Assembly: GCA_004151065.3 (NCBI GenBank) | Contig: NWUY0300000426.1 | Coordinates: 110,200-137,914 of the forward strand | Length of the DNA stretch: 27,715 nt | Origin: Larix sibirica | Lineage: Eukaryota > Streptophyta > Pinopsida > Pinales > Pinaceae | Direction: 5' to 3' | Part shown: positions 19,249 to 27,715 of the stretch, one piece after another | Position numbering within the stretch: the stretch's first letter is position 1 | How the letters are laid out: every line of letters starts with the position of its first letter | Translations under genes and position numbers: made by a program | The notes under the pieces: generated by a model | Seen by the model: only the letters and a program-made list of their open reading frames with translations | Told to the model about the DNA's origin: nothing | Database searches by the model: none

Positions 19249-19671
19249 TGTAATGTATCCATGGAGGATAATATGGGGTATCTAGGGAGGTTCCTAAGGG
19301 TATAATGAATGTAATGTGGTCATAATCACATAATAGGCCCACTTGGTTGTTGGTGGGTAATAAATAGGCCACTAGATAGTTACAATTTAAAATATAATAA
19401 TAAGAGGTAGTGGAAATAGACCCCTAGGGATTTACTCATGAGAAAGTATATATACATATGAGTGTAATTGTATTGGAGATGTTGAATGTTGGAAGCAAGC
19501 ATGGCTTGTGGAGTGATTCCTTCCATAATGATTATTTGATGGCGTTATCGTACCTTAATGGTTTTCTCTAAATTCTTGTAATCATTCTTATGTGGATTTA
19601 TTTGTGTTATTTTTGAAGTTCAAGGGCTTTTTATTGTTTGTAATTCAATTTAAAGGTTAAGGATCACTACA
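19249..19671 (+). repeat. 3' LTR of the 17.1-19.7 kb element
   Basis: It starts tgtaatgtatcc and ends ggatcactaca. A TATA-like tatatata lies at 19447-19454, and the 5' copy has a mutated tacatatt there. The minus-strand open frame at 19178-19372 is a shadow. Confidence 0.8.
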
Positions 19672-20010
19672 TAAATACTATTATATTCACACAGGAAAAT
19701 TTCATTTGTGTAAATATATTACTCAAAACACAATTTACTAGGCTGTCAGTGATGGCATATTGTTATAAAACATGGTAATGAAATTTCCTTGGACTAGTTT
19801 TAGTAAAATATTGACAAAATTATAAGTTGGCCGCTTTTTTATCTTTATTGAGGGGTAACATGTTCTCAATTAAGATTGCATATTATTAGAAGGGACTAAT
19901 TCCCTTTCTTTTTAATTTCTTATTCAACGTCTCTCCAATCAATTATCACATAGGGAGATTAACAACCAGAAGGAGAATATTTTTTTGACAATGTTATTTG
20001 TTTTAGTTTT
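19672..20010. other. Spacer between two LTR elements
   Basis: AT-rich, no coding similarity and no repeat beyond short A/T runs. It ends with gtttt, the left copy of the next element's target duplication. Confidence 0.6.
20006..20010 (+). repeat. Target-site duplication, left copy
   Basis: gtttt directly before the TG of the 5' LTR, against atttt at 24979-24983 directly after the CA of the 3' LTR. One of five bases differs. Confidence 0.65.
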
Positions 20011-20367
20011 TGTTAGGGTCCTACCCTATCCCCCCCTATTTTATCAGTGTACAATGCCGTAAGGCTCATTAGTTAGTTAGTGGTAGTGTCTTAATATAAA
20101 AGGGCCTTCCTTATTGAATAAATATCCCTAGGTGGTTGACCCTCATTAATAGCGATACCACAAGTAGTTAGGCATTTCATTATTTAAGAACTATATATAA
20201 GAGTAGTAAGATATCTAAAGTGAGTCTAGAATTGTCATTGTATTTGGAGCTTTGCTTTTGGAGGTTACCCCCTTATAGAAAAAAGTGAACATAATTGTCT
20301 ATTTTATTTATTTTATCTTGTGATTTTTTATCTTTTTCTTTGAATTTCTAGGTTTAAGTATATTAAA
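20011..20367 (+). repeat. 5' LTR of the 20.0-25.0 kb element
   Basis: It starts tgttagggtcc and ends tattaaa, where the terminal CA kept in the other copy has become AA. It shares ccttccttattgaataaat, aattgtcattgtatttgga and tttctttgaattt with the 3' LTR. A TATA box (tatatataa, 20192-20200) sits 181 bases from the start, and 180 in the other LTR, and is the likely promoter. Confidence 0.95.
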
Positions 20368-20369
20368 AG

Positions 20370-20381
20370 TGGTATCAAAGC
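20370..20381 (+). promoter_or_regulatory. Primer-binding site, initiator-Met tRNA type
   Basis: tggtatcaaagc, one base from tggtatcagagc, two bases after the 5' LTR end. Confidence 0.9.
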
Positions 20382-20417
20382 TCTTTCTTGGGTCAAAAAA
20401 TAAGAATTTTTAATACC

Positions 20418-20990
20418 AGGCTTTGGCTCTTCCAAATGAGTGATCTTGGCCTTTTCTCTCCAAATATTTTTCTACAATGTTTCATAGTCTAAAATTTTTA
20501 GAGTACACAAAGGAAATACAAAAGTAACTTGTGTCAAAATTGCATCCTCTTTTTCTCTATAATTTTGGATATTCACTCTTTGTAACTTAGGGTTTTTACT
20601 AATCAAGAAGGTTTGGCTCCCTCAAACAAGTCATCTTGGCATTATCACTCCAAATTTGTTTTGCTGAAGTTTCATAGTCTAACATTTTCAAGTTACAATG
20701 AGGATATATGGATGTATCTTGGGACAAAATTTCAGGTTCTGGATTTCTATACATTTGGATATAAGACTTGTGTAAGTTAGGGTTTGTGATTAGCCTAAAA
20801 ACTAGCGCTAAACATGTGTTTTGGGTAAAATTGTTATATCTAAAGTTTTAAAAATACAAATCGAATACCACTAGTTGTATTGGGAATATGAAAGAACAAA
20901 TTATTTATGGTAAAAGGTTCATATTCATCCCTGAAAAAATGAACACATGACAGGCTATAGAATTTCACTCTTTTAAGAAGGTCAAAATTA
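20418..20990 (+). repeat. Tandem repeat of about 190 bp in the element leader
   Basis: Copy 1 (about 20418-20598) and copy 2 (about 20608-20788) share tttggctc, atcttggc, ctccaaat, gtttcatagtctaa (20479 and 20669, 190 bases apart), tttggatat and ttagggttt in the same order. A third, weaker unit follows, with ttatatctaaagtttt and tagttgtattggg at about 20833-20884. The array lies between primer site and gag in untranslated leader. Confidence 0.75.
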
Positions 20991-21871
20991 ACAAGTTTTG
21001 GGAAAATTACCCTAATTTATTCTTGTCACACCATAATTTAGTAAAACATGTGGCATTGCGGAGTAGAATATCAAGATACTAAAAAACAATTTTTTTTTAC
21101 TCAAAGGTGTAGAAATTACATAGTTACCAAAGCTTCAAGGTGAGCTTACAAGAATTTATCCAAATCAGATTTTACAAAGAGTTGTGCTTATTTCAAAATT
21201 TTGGCCTGAAACCCTAAGTTAAAAAGTAAGTTATTTTCCATTGTTTGTAGAGCTCGTTCTAGGGTTAGCAAGATAATTTTGTATTTTCATTAGAAACGTG
21301 TTCTGGTATCTTTAAATAAAACATAGATATATCATTTAGCAAGTAAATATGTGATTGCGGAAACATAGATGCAAAAAATACAAGTGGTACTTAAGTCACA
21401 TTGTTGTGCACCCTTGTAACCTTTGTTGACACCCCTTCAAGTAGTACCACATGAAACAACACATGTATATGGAATTTCACTTCCATGTACCCTTGGGTAT
21501 ACTGGAATTCCCCTATGTATACTTTGAACCAACTTAAATAAATTGATCAACCATCTTGTTTCTATAGTACATCGATAACATCACTTGAGGAGATCACTCT
21601 CTAATAGCTAGGTTGTTAATTAGTACAACTAAGGGGACAATTGAGCCTCCTTAGTTAATTCCCTGAGATATTGGGTCGAGTACTACTATTAGAACTTGCA
21701 TGAATATAAGAGAGAAATAACACCTGAAACTCCCTTATTTTAAGGACCTGATGGATCCCACCCATGGTGGATCCCTATAAACCACCTCACACCAACACCC
21801 CAAACAATACATGACCACTTACTCTACTATCAACAGGTTGGACAATCCAAAATATCAATACACTAATATTA
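20991..21871 (+). other. Leader of the element, no gene
   Basis: AT-rich up to about 21400. It contains aaaaagtaagttattttcca (21221-21240), which is shared almost exactly with the leader of the 17.1 kb element. No protein similarity is seen before the gag region. Confidence 0.5.
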
Positions 21872-22800
21872 ATGGCTAGTTTTAGCACCTTCAGTAGACC
21901 ATCAATAGTTGGGATCAAAATTTGGATAAGAAGTTAGAGAAAAAAATAAACCATTTGGAGAAGATATTGGATGAGAATTTTACATGTTTGAAAATTAGTG
22001 GAATACAAGCACAAGACCATAGGAATACATAGCATAGTGATACGGACCGGGAAGAAAATTCTCACTTGGGACTATTAAGCAACCAAAAACCCCCTTTGAG
22101 TCCTAAAATCCATAACCCACACTCCATGGATAATAAGACCTAGAACTGGTTTCCTAAAATAGACTTGAACAAGTTTGATGGTTTCAACCCATTAGGATGG
22201 GTCACCTAGATGGAACACTACTTCAACCTTCATCGGATTATTGATGATATGATCAAACTTAGGGTGGGAATATTGTATTTTGATCTAAAAAGATGATAAT
22301 GGTGGGAGTGGCATAAAAGATCCTATGGGTGCCTCATCCTCTAGAGTTTATTTGTTAAACCTCTCCATGGCCATTACGAGGGAGATACACACTATTTGGG
22401 GAAGCTAACCAAGTTACAACAAACAGGATTAGTCATAGACTTCACCTCATCCTTCAAGAAATTATCCATCCATAAAGAGAACTTAATAGATTCTTTCTAT
22501 AAATAATGTTTCATTACTAGCCTGAGGCAATTCAAGCACAAGTCAAAATGCAACATCCTGCTACCTAGTTAGAGACATCTCAAAGGGATCTAGAAGCAGA
22601 GACAACCTATAATGCATAGACCAAAAAATCCATATTTCATTCCTTATTCATAGCCTACATAGGTCAAATCCTTAGGAAAAAATTTGTCTCCTCCCTCGAA
22701 AGTACAAAGATTGTCTCCAACAAAAATGCCATTCTAAAAAATATGGTGAATCTACAAAATTTGCGATGAAAATTATGCTCTGAGTCTTAAATCCAAAGAA
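21872..22800 (+). pseudogene. gag, decayed
   Basis: An ATG at 21872 starts a short frame. The better-preserved frame reads INSWDQNLDKKLEKKINHLE then KILDENFTCLKISGIQAQDH (about 21901-22020), a likely coiled coil. It continues FPKIDLNKFDGFNPLGWVT (about 22150-22206), a stop, MEHYFNLHRIIDDMIKLRVG, stops at the WxxW site, then LGKLTKLQQTGLVIDFTSSF (about 22395-22455) and KKLSIHKENLIDSFYK. This is the F-x-G-x-(D/N)PxGW(V/I)...YF...L.QTG.V.D(Y/F)...F pattern of chromovirus gag. No zinc knuckle is clear. At least six stops are present. Confidence 0.8.
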
Positions 22801-23280
22801 AATTATTTATTTCAAGTTGATGTGACTACTCCTACCCATTATAAAGACATCATTATGGAAGATACCCCTAAGTTGGAAGTTGTTGACCAAATTTATCCCA
22901 TGCAAGAAGAAGTGGAAACTAAAGTTAATCCAGAAGAACCACACATTTCTCTTAGTGCTTTTTTCCGTATTTCATCCCCACAAACCTTACAAATTATGGG
23001 TTACATAAAACATCACAAAGTGACAGTCTTGGTTGATAGTGGCAATACTCATAATTTTATTCACCAACGAGTGGATGAAGAACTCCATTTTTATGTCCAC
23101 CTAGCGGCCAAATTTCAAATTATGATAGCACTATCATCTCAAAACTCATGTGTTGTCCATAGACACAGGTGGTTGTGATATACTTTTAGGGGCATAATAG
23201 CTACGCACATTGGGGACAATTACCATTGAATTTAAGGAATTATACTTGATCTTTACTAAAGAATCTCATACCCCCACCCT
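22801..23280 (+). pseudogene. Retropepsin-type protease, active-site motif intact, frame broken
   Basis: 22822-23178 reads EEPHISLSAFFRISSPQTLQ, IMGYIKHHKVTVLVDSGNTH and NFIHQRVDEELHFYV, with the catalytic D-S-G preserved at about 23033-23041. After a frameshift a GGCDILLGA block (about 23168-23195) followed by two stops and LRTLGTITIEFKELYLIFTK supplies the second conserved part. Between them the usual stretch of about 40 residues is shortened. It sits directly after gag and before RT. It is the only protease in the window whose catalytic motif survives. Confidence 0.8.
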
Positions 23281-23693
23281 CAAAGGGCTCTAGGAAAGCT
23301 CCTCTGAAATCATAAGTTCTCATTGGATGGAAAAATTATTGAAGAAAGGCCACTTTAAAATTATTGCTCATTTCCATGCCATACAAACTCTAGAAAACAC
23401 CACACTAGAAATCCATCCTAACTTACAAAAGGTTTTGGACAATCATTAGTAGGTATTTGAGACACCAAAGGGTTTACCCTCGTATAGAAGTGATCATGAT
23501 CATGATATACCCTTGATTCAAAAGTCAATCGTCAAATGTACACTTGTATAAGCACCCATTTACAAACAAAAAATGGATATGGAAGGATCACTCACAAGCT
23601 ACTAGAGGCGAGAGTCATTCATCTCGAAACTACCCCATATTCATCCCCAATGATCCTGGGTTTAAAGAAAGGAGGGAATGGGCACATGTGTCA
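23281..23693 (+). pseudogene. RT N-terminal fragment
   Basis: The frame reads SSEIISSHWMEKLLKKGHFK (about 23297-23356), NLQKVLDNH, two stops, VFETPKGLPSYRSDHDHDIP (about 23455-23514), then, shifted (23536 frame), NGYGRITHKLLEARVIHLET, TPYSSPMILGLKKG and GHMC. This is the start of a chromovirus RT up to the RMCxDY motif. The sequence then jumps to the thumb/RNase H region, so the palm with motifs A-C is deleted. The break is at nearly the same RT position as in the 5.1 kb element. Confidence 0.8.
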
Positions 23694-24165
23694 TGGTTTT
23701 TGTGCCTTTGCGTGGAACAAAGTAGTAGAAAAATCCTTTATAGTTTCAAAGAATGCCATGTTCATTTTTAAGACCTTTGTATTGGAATGTGATGCTTCCA
23801 TAAAAGGTTTGGGTGCAATCTTAATGCAATATGGACGACCCTTAGCATTCACCAATAAGTAGTGGGGTGATAGGGATTGGATAAGTTTATGTACTAGGAA
23901 GAAATGATGGCCAACCTACATGCAATTGACACATGGCGACAACATCTCCTAGGAAAATGTTTCCAGATAAATCACCATGGTTTGAATTATTTTTTGGAAC
24001 AAAGGTTATAACCCCCAAAGTAGCATAAATGGGTCATCAAGATGCTTGGATATGATTACAATATCATCTACAAAAAGGAAAAATATAATTTTGTGGAGGA
24101 TGTTTTATTAAGGAAATATGAGGAAGGGGGATCCATCTTTGACTCATCTTCTCTGGTAGAATAAT
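23694..24165 (+). pseudogene. RNase H domain, decayed
   Basis: The open part reads FAWNKVVEKSFIVSKNAMFI, FKTFVLECDASIKGLGAILM and QYGRPLAFTNK to the stop at 23860. ECDAS carries the first catalytic aspartate. A second frame gives NLHAIDTWRQHLLGKCFQIN, HHGLNYFLEQRL, a stop, HKWVIKMLGYDYNIIYKKEK and YNFVEDVLLRKYEEG (to about 24128). This is the RNase H and connection of a Ty3/gypsy pol, broken by a stop at 23860 and another near 24010. Confidence 0.85.
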
Positions 24166-24618
24166 GGGTAGGAAAAGCACAACAAGAATGGCTTTCCAAT
24201 TTCGCTACATCTTAGCTCATCTAGCAAATTAAGGAAGAACCCAACATTCGCAAGCTATATTCCAACACCCCTTCACCAATTTTTTATGTCCCATATTAGA
24301 TTGCTTAAGTCATGGGTCGGGTGGATTACAACTTATCACTCCAAGATCTACCTAGTATTTCATGTGTTTTGTTTGAAGAAGGGCATGGGTCATAATTTTC
24401 GAGTTCAAACACCATTACCAGAACTCAACGCAGAAGGATCCATTTGGATTCATCTTGCAACCTTTTTTTCTACACAAGGTCATCACTTACGCCAGTTCAT
24501 AGTCAAGGAATTTCTTCGCTAATGGAAGGATAAGTAGCTAGAAGGCACTACTTGGAAACTGTTATCCCGTTTATAGTAGTTTCCCATCTCCAACCTTGAG
24601 GTCAAGGCTCCTTTTGAA
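24166..24618 (+). pseudogene. Chromodomain-like pol C-terminus after integrase deletion
   Basis: Only the end of integrase is left. 24286-24522 reads VFHVFCLKKGMGHNFRVQTP, LPELNAEGSIWIHLATFFST and GHHLRQFIVKEFLR, then a stop, WKDK, a stop, LEGTTWKLLSRL. FHVSxLKKxxG starts the region after the GPF module. The (V/I)xEFLVKWK-x-(L)-x-x-x-x-TWE block is chromodomain-like. The HHCC zinc domain and DDE core are absent, so integration function is lost. Confidence 0.75.
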
Positions 24619-24628
24619 TGGGAGGGCA
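24619..24628 (+). promoter_or_regulatory. Polypurine tract
   Basis: tgggagggca directly before the TG of the 3' LTR at 24629. Confidence 0.75.
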
Positions 24629-24978
24629 TGTTAGGGTCCTACCCTAACCCCCTTATTTATCATTACATAAGGACATAAGTCCCATTAGTTAGTCAATGGG
24701 TAGTGTCTTGAGGTAAGAGGTCCTTCCTTATTGAATAAATGCCCATAGGTGGTTAACCCTCATTAATAGCAAGACCATAAGTAGTTAAACCTTTGGCTAT
24801 TGAATCACTATATATAAAGTAGCAAATCATGTAATGTGTCAACAATTGTCATTGTATTTGGATATTTTTTCTTGGAAGTTCACCCCTTGAAGTGGAAAGT
24901 GATCATAGTTATCTATTTTATCTATTCTCTCTAGTGTCTCTATCTTTTCTTTGAATTTATGGGTTTAAACATATTACA
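24629..24978 (+). repeat. 3' LTR of the 20.0-25.0 kb element
   Basis: It starts tgttagggtcctaccct and ends atattaca with the canonical CA retained. A TATA box tatatataa lies at 24809-24817. Confidence 0.95.
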
Positions 24979-24983
24979 ATTTT
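24979..24983 (+). repeat. Target-site duplication, right copy
   Basis: atttt immediately after the 3' LTR CA. It matches gtttt at 20006-20010 except for the first base. Confidence 0.65.
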
Positions 24984-26222
24984 CTCAACAATGTAAGGAG
25001 TGAGATACATGTGTATAAATAAAATATTTATAGGGCCAGGATGCCCAATATTCATTTCATCAAATGTTGATTCTACTTTATGACAAACTTAAAATTTTGC
25101 ACTTTTGTTCTCAAAAGTGTGTTATGATTTAGCCTTAGGACAAGAAGAAATTATATGGCCATGCTCAAAATAATTTATTTAGGAAAATAAATGTATTCAT
25201 CGTGTAATTTATGGGTTCAATTGCAACCATTACAATTTATAGAGAGTTTTTTAGGAAAAAATTTCAAATTAGCTTCAATGTAGATCTTAAGTAGAGAGAC
25301 AAGTTGAAAATTATACTGAATTCCAAGGAAATGGAATTACCCAAGAATCTTAGAGCATTTCCAATGGCCACAAGTGAATTCGCATTCAAATATTCAAAAT
25401 GAATGTTGGGCATTAACACTCAAATTGAGATTGAATATAAAAACTGCATTATTCATATTCATATTAATATATATTAGCATTTCTCCACTCTTAATCATGA
25501 TCTAAGTAAAGGAAAAATGTAATTATTCTAATTTGTTTATGGTTAGAACTATACATATCTTTGATTTATAACTTGAATTCAACTTTCTAGAAAAAAAACA
25601 TAAAGTCATCTAAATACATGTGTGTGTGAGGTGCCTCAATAGAGCATGATACTACAATTGTTTCATCAACTCTGGGAGAATATGTACCCTTCCATCTAGA
25701 TGTAGGAGTATCATATCATAAAATCTATACATGCCAAAAAATAAAAGACAATTACAAATAATTTACAATTATGTTTACTAAATATTTGTCAATTGTAAAA
25801 TTATATACATAATCAATGAAAATTTTAAAAAATATTTAATACTAACCTCATCCAAGAAACTATCACCTACATAGGATCCTATGTCATCCCATAACTAGTA
25901 TGCCTGCAATTAGAGCATCAACAAGGATCAATCGGACTAGAACCAGAATGGCCAACCTCAGCATATGTCATGTTGATCTAGAATCGACAACGTGGCCTAA
26001 AATCCCTATGCTTGGCAGTATAACATTGTCTAAGTATGGCTCTCGGTGAGATTATACAAAAAATAGGGTGTGATTAAGTAAACTATGTGTTAGGGGTGAT
26101 ATTATAGTATTAGTGGAACGAATCTTCTCTCCAAGTTGAGTTGGTTGGGGTGTGGGGGGGTGTGGGGGGGGTTAATAGGAATACACATNGAGCCCAAATA
26201 AGCCCGAGTGTTTGCAACCTGT
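24984..26222. other. Mostly unassigned AT-rich sequence
   Basis: No coding similarity is seen on either strand. At 25353-25370 gagcatttccaatggcca resembles the terminal motif of some plant miniature DNA transposons, but no inverted partner was found. The last part (26147-26171) is a G-rich tract, and a single N lies at 26189. If the minus-strand copia element is real, its leader should occupy about 26100-26222, but no gag follows at lower coordinates. Confidence 0.5.
26147..26171 (+). repeat. G-rich tract with quadruplex potential
   Basis: Runs of 4, 7 and 8 G separated by TGT. The longer runs can be split to give four G3 tracts with short loops. Confidence 0.7.
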
Positions 26223-26234
26223 GCTCTGATACCA
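26223..26234 (-). promoter_or_regulatory. Primer-binding site, initiator-Met tRNA type, minus strand
   Basis: gctctgatacca is the exact reverse complement of tggtatcagagc. Two bases later (26237) tgtaacat starts the adjoining LTR as read on the plus strand. It places an LTR retrotransposon on the minus strand with its body toward lower coordinates. Confidence 0.9.
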
Positions 26235-27087
26235 TATGTAACATACCCAAATAACTGAGTTAGAAATTAGTGATTTTTTTTTTTTTTATAAGGACCAAAA
26301 GTCTGCCATTCTTGCATCAATAAAAGATGATTAGTTAGAAGAAAATAATCAACATGCATAATCCTTTTATTTCCATCAGTCCTACAATTAATATTCTTAT
26401 AAATCTTACTTACTTATGAAAGGGTCTTAGTCAATACTTCCAACCCTTATACAAGGTCAACTTATCTATCATATTACGCAATACCTATGCAACTCTTGGT
26501 ATCTCACTTGAGACAATTATATGTAAGGGAACATTTCAACTGTATGCTATAATAGCAAATTGCTTCAACAACAATGATACCATAAGTCAAACAAATATTC
26601 TAAGCACATTCAACCAATATTATCTTAAATACATTTATATGATCATCGCATGAACAACATGAATACCCATGAATTATCTCTTACCAAATATTCGCTTGAC
26701 AAAGCATACACTTTTACATGAACAATAAAACCATCATAATCATACATAAGAGGGAGACACATATACGTGGTTCACCCAAACCTTTGGGCTACGTCCACCA
26801 AGAAAAGTCACACTATGTATTATTAATTAAAATAAGAATTTACATCCTGCAACACACTTGTTGCCTTTCACTTTCTCCGGCATCTCTTATAGGGCACATT
26901 TTCCAATCAATCAGGAATATGTAGACATTCCCTATTCGTTAGGCGGAATTGTAGGGACAATTCACAACAATACAAGATCAACCCTTTAAACTTTTCTACA
27001 CTATCTAAAATTCTGTCGAGATGAGGATCATTCTATTCACATGAGAAATAACACATACATTTAGAATTACATCAATTAAAATCTATC

Positions 27088-27122
27088 AAAAGGCCTAACT
27101 CTGTAAAAGGCCTAAACTCTGT
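27088..27122. repeat. 17/18-bp tandem duplication
   Basis: aaaaggcctaactctgt (27088-27104) is followed at once by aaaaggcctaaactctgt (27105-27122), with one inserted A. Confidence 0.9.
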
Positions 27123-27400
27123 TTGACAAATTATATTTGAAATACAATTTTAAACATAGATAACAAGGGTATATCGCATTAATATAAACCGAGATCCCAA
27201 AATTTTTCCGCTCGCAAGGTTATATTTAACTTGGCGTTTATCTTGGCTATACAGGGATCCATTCATAGGAAGAGGTATAACAAAACAACATACATATAAC
27301 TCTCTCAGAGATCATCCCACTTTTAAAATACAGAAAGCTTAAAGCACAATGATGGACTCTTCCACAGATATCCACACAGAGATTGGGATTTCATTCCAAC

Positions 27401-27600
27401 AGATTACACACAGGAAATACCTCCACTACGCTATACGCAGAATGTAGCAAAACGTAAATCAATAGCCCCCATTCTGCGCAACAATGATAAACCGATTGGC
27501 ATAAAATCTAACTGGCAGATTTCATTACACATGGGAAATACCTCAAATATACTATACTCATAATATATATAAAGCACTCAGAAATAAAGAAAATGGTATC
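27401..27600. repeat. Diverged tandem duplication, 121-bp period
   Basis: attacacacaggaaatac (27403-27420) recurs as attacacatgggaaatac (27524-27541). Similarity continues on both sides (ctccactacgctatac versus ctcaaatatactatac). Confidence 0.7.
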
Positions 27601-27682
27601 TGCTATCCCTTCCCCATCCCGTCCACAGGTTCACATAGTCCAAATATTAAGAAGGAGCATCCTTCATGTTCTCAACGCATGC

Positions 27683-27707
27683 TATATATATATATATATA
27701 TATATAT
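27683..27707. repeat. (TA)n microsatellite
   Basis: About 12 TA units near the end of the window. Confidence 0.9.
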
Positions 27708-27715
27708 TGTAAGGA

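Larger units (their letters stand above)
17140..19671 (+). mobile_element. Short non-autonomous LTR retrotransposon, Ty3/gypsy-derived
   Basis: Two collinear, diverged LTRs of 423 bp each (17140-17562 and 19249-19671) enclose only about 1.7 kb. Inside are a primer site, a decayed protease-like segment, a charged region and a polypurine-like tract. RT, RNase H and integrase are absent, so any past movement depended on enzymes of another element. The LTRs share long blocks such as ataatgaatgtaatgtgg and tggagtgatt. The bases outside the ends (attat before, taaat after) do not form a clean target duplication. The 5' LTR start is less certain than the other ends. Confidence 0.75.
20011..24978 (+). 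mobile_element. Ty3/gypsy chromovirus-type element with both LTRs, internally deleted
   Basis: LTRs 20011-20367 (357 bp) and 24629-24978 (350 bp) both begin tgttagggtcctaccct. A primer site follows the first and a polypurine tract precedes the second. Flanking pentamers are gtttt (20006-20010) and atttt (24979-24983), a target duplication with one change. The inside carries gag, protease, an RT start, RNase H and a chromodomain-like tail, but the RT palm and most of integrase are missing. Short LTRs, total length about 5 kb and the tail suit the Reina-like chromovirus group, an inference from family knowledge. Many substitutions between the LTRs point to an old insertion. Confidence 0.9.
26237..27715 (-). 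mobile_element. Minus-strand LTR, probably Ty1/copia, running to the window end
   Basis: The inner end is fixed by the primer site. At about 26745-26815 the minus strand reads ggtggacgtagcccaaaggt followed by gggtgaaccacgtat and gtgtctccctc. This resembles the GTGGACGTAG...GAACCACGTA...GTGTC block seen in LTRs of many plant copia elements. The outer CA/TG end was not found, so the LTR is either over 1.4 kb long or the boundary is degraded. No copia gag or pol is seen on the minus strand below 26222, so this is a truncated element or LTR remnant. The open frame at 26718-26924 is not supported as a gene. Confidence 0.6.

Noticed and set aside
23544-23771. 75-codon frame overlapping the RT fragment
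   Set aside because: The RT motifs (LLEARVIHLETTPYSSP) are in the other frame.
25353-25370. Terminal motif of a miniature inverted-repeat transposon
   Set aside because: gagcatttccaatggcca looks like such an end, but no inverted partner or flanking duplication was found within about 600 bases.
1-27715. CRISPR array, bacterial operon or novel defence system
   Set aside because: No regularly spaced identical repeats, no bacterial ribosome-binding sites and no non-retroelement protein domains. All recognisable coding content is plant LTR retrotransposon.

Overview
The window looks like nuclear DNA of a seed plant with a large, repeat-rich genome. It is AT-rich, carries no bacterial-style operons, and nearly every recognisable protein fragment belongs to a plant LTR retrotransposon. 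The heavy decay (stops, frameshifts and internal deletions in every element, diverged LTR pairs) suits a gymnosperm, but the sequence alone does not fix the species. I see no intact host gene, no tRNA or rRNA, and no CRISPR.

Layout. (1) 1-2912: two pieces of one Ty3/gypsy family. A protease tail, a gag-like linker and the N-terminal part of a reverse transcriptase (RT) are followed, in the wrong order, by a gag N-terminal region. (2) 2913-5136: mostly unassigned, with a minus-strand primer-binding site (PBS) and putative LTR near 3042, an AT palindrome at 4025-4066 and a GC-richer, possibly once-coding block at 4160-4740. (3) 5137-about 9555: a Ty3/gypsy chromovirus-type element (5' LTR, PBS, gag, protease, truncated RT, integrase, chromodomain-like tail, polypurine tract (PPT), 3' LTR fragment). 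(4) 9791-13288: a 5'-truncated Ty3/gypsy pol of another lineage, ordered RNase H, RT, RNase H, integrase. (5) 13289-17139: noncoding, with hairpins and a degenerate repeat. (6) 17140-19671: a short non-autonomous LTR element with two 423-bp LTRs. (7) 20011-24978: a complete-ended chromovirus-type element (357/350-bp LTRs, PBS, PPT, near-perfect 5-bp target duplication) with large pol deletions. (8) 24979-26222: mostly featureless. (9) 26223-27715: PBS and LTR of a minus-strand, probably Ty1/copia, element running off the window.

None of the elements could supply its own full enzyme set. Catalytic acidic residues are lost in protease, RT, RNase H and integrase. Elements (3) and (7) lack the RT palm, and (7) also lacks the integrase core. 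The five primer sites that could be read all resemble the complement of the initiator-Met tRNA 3' end. The best-supported observations are the two newly delimited LTR pairs, the tandem repeat in the leader of element (7), the domain orders in (1) and (4), and a 34-bp duplication around an N that is probably an assembly artefact. I found no convincing new biological system beyond these retroelement features.
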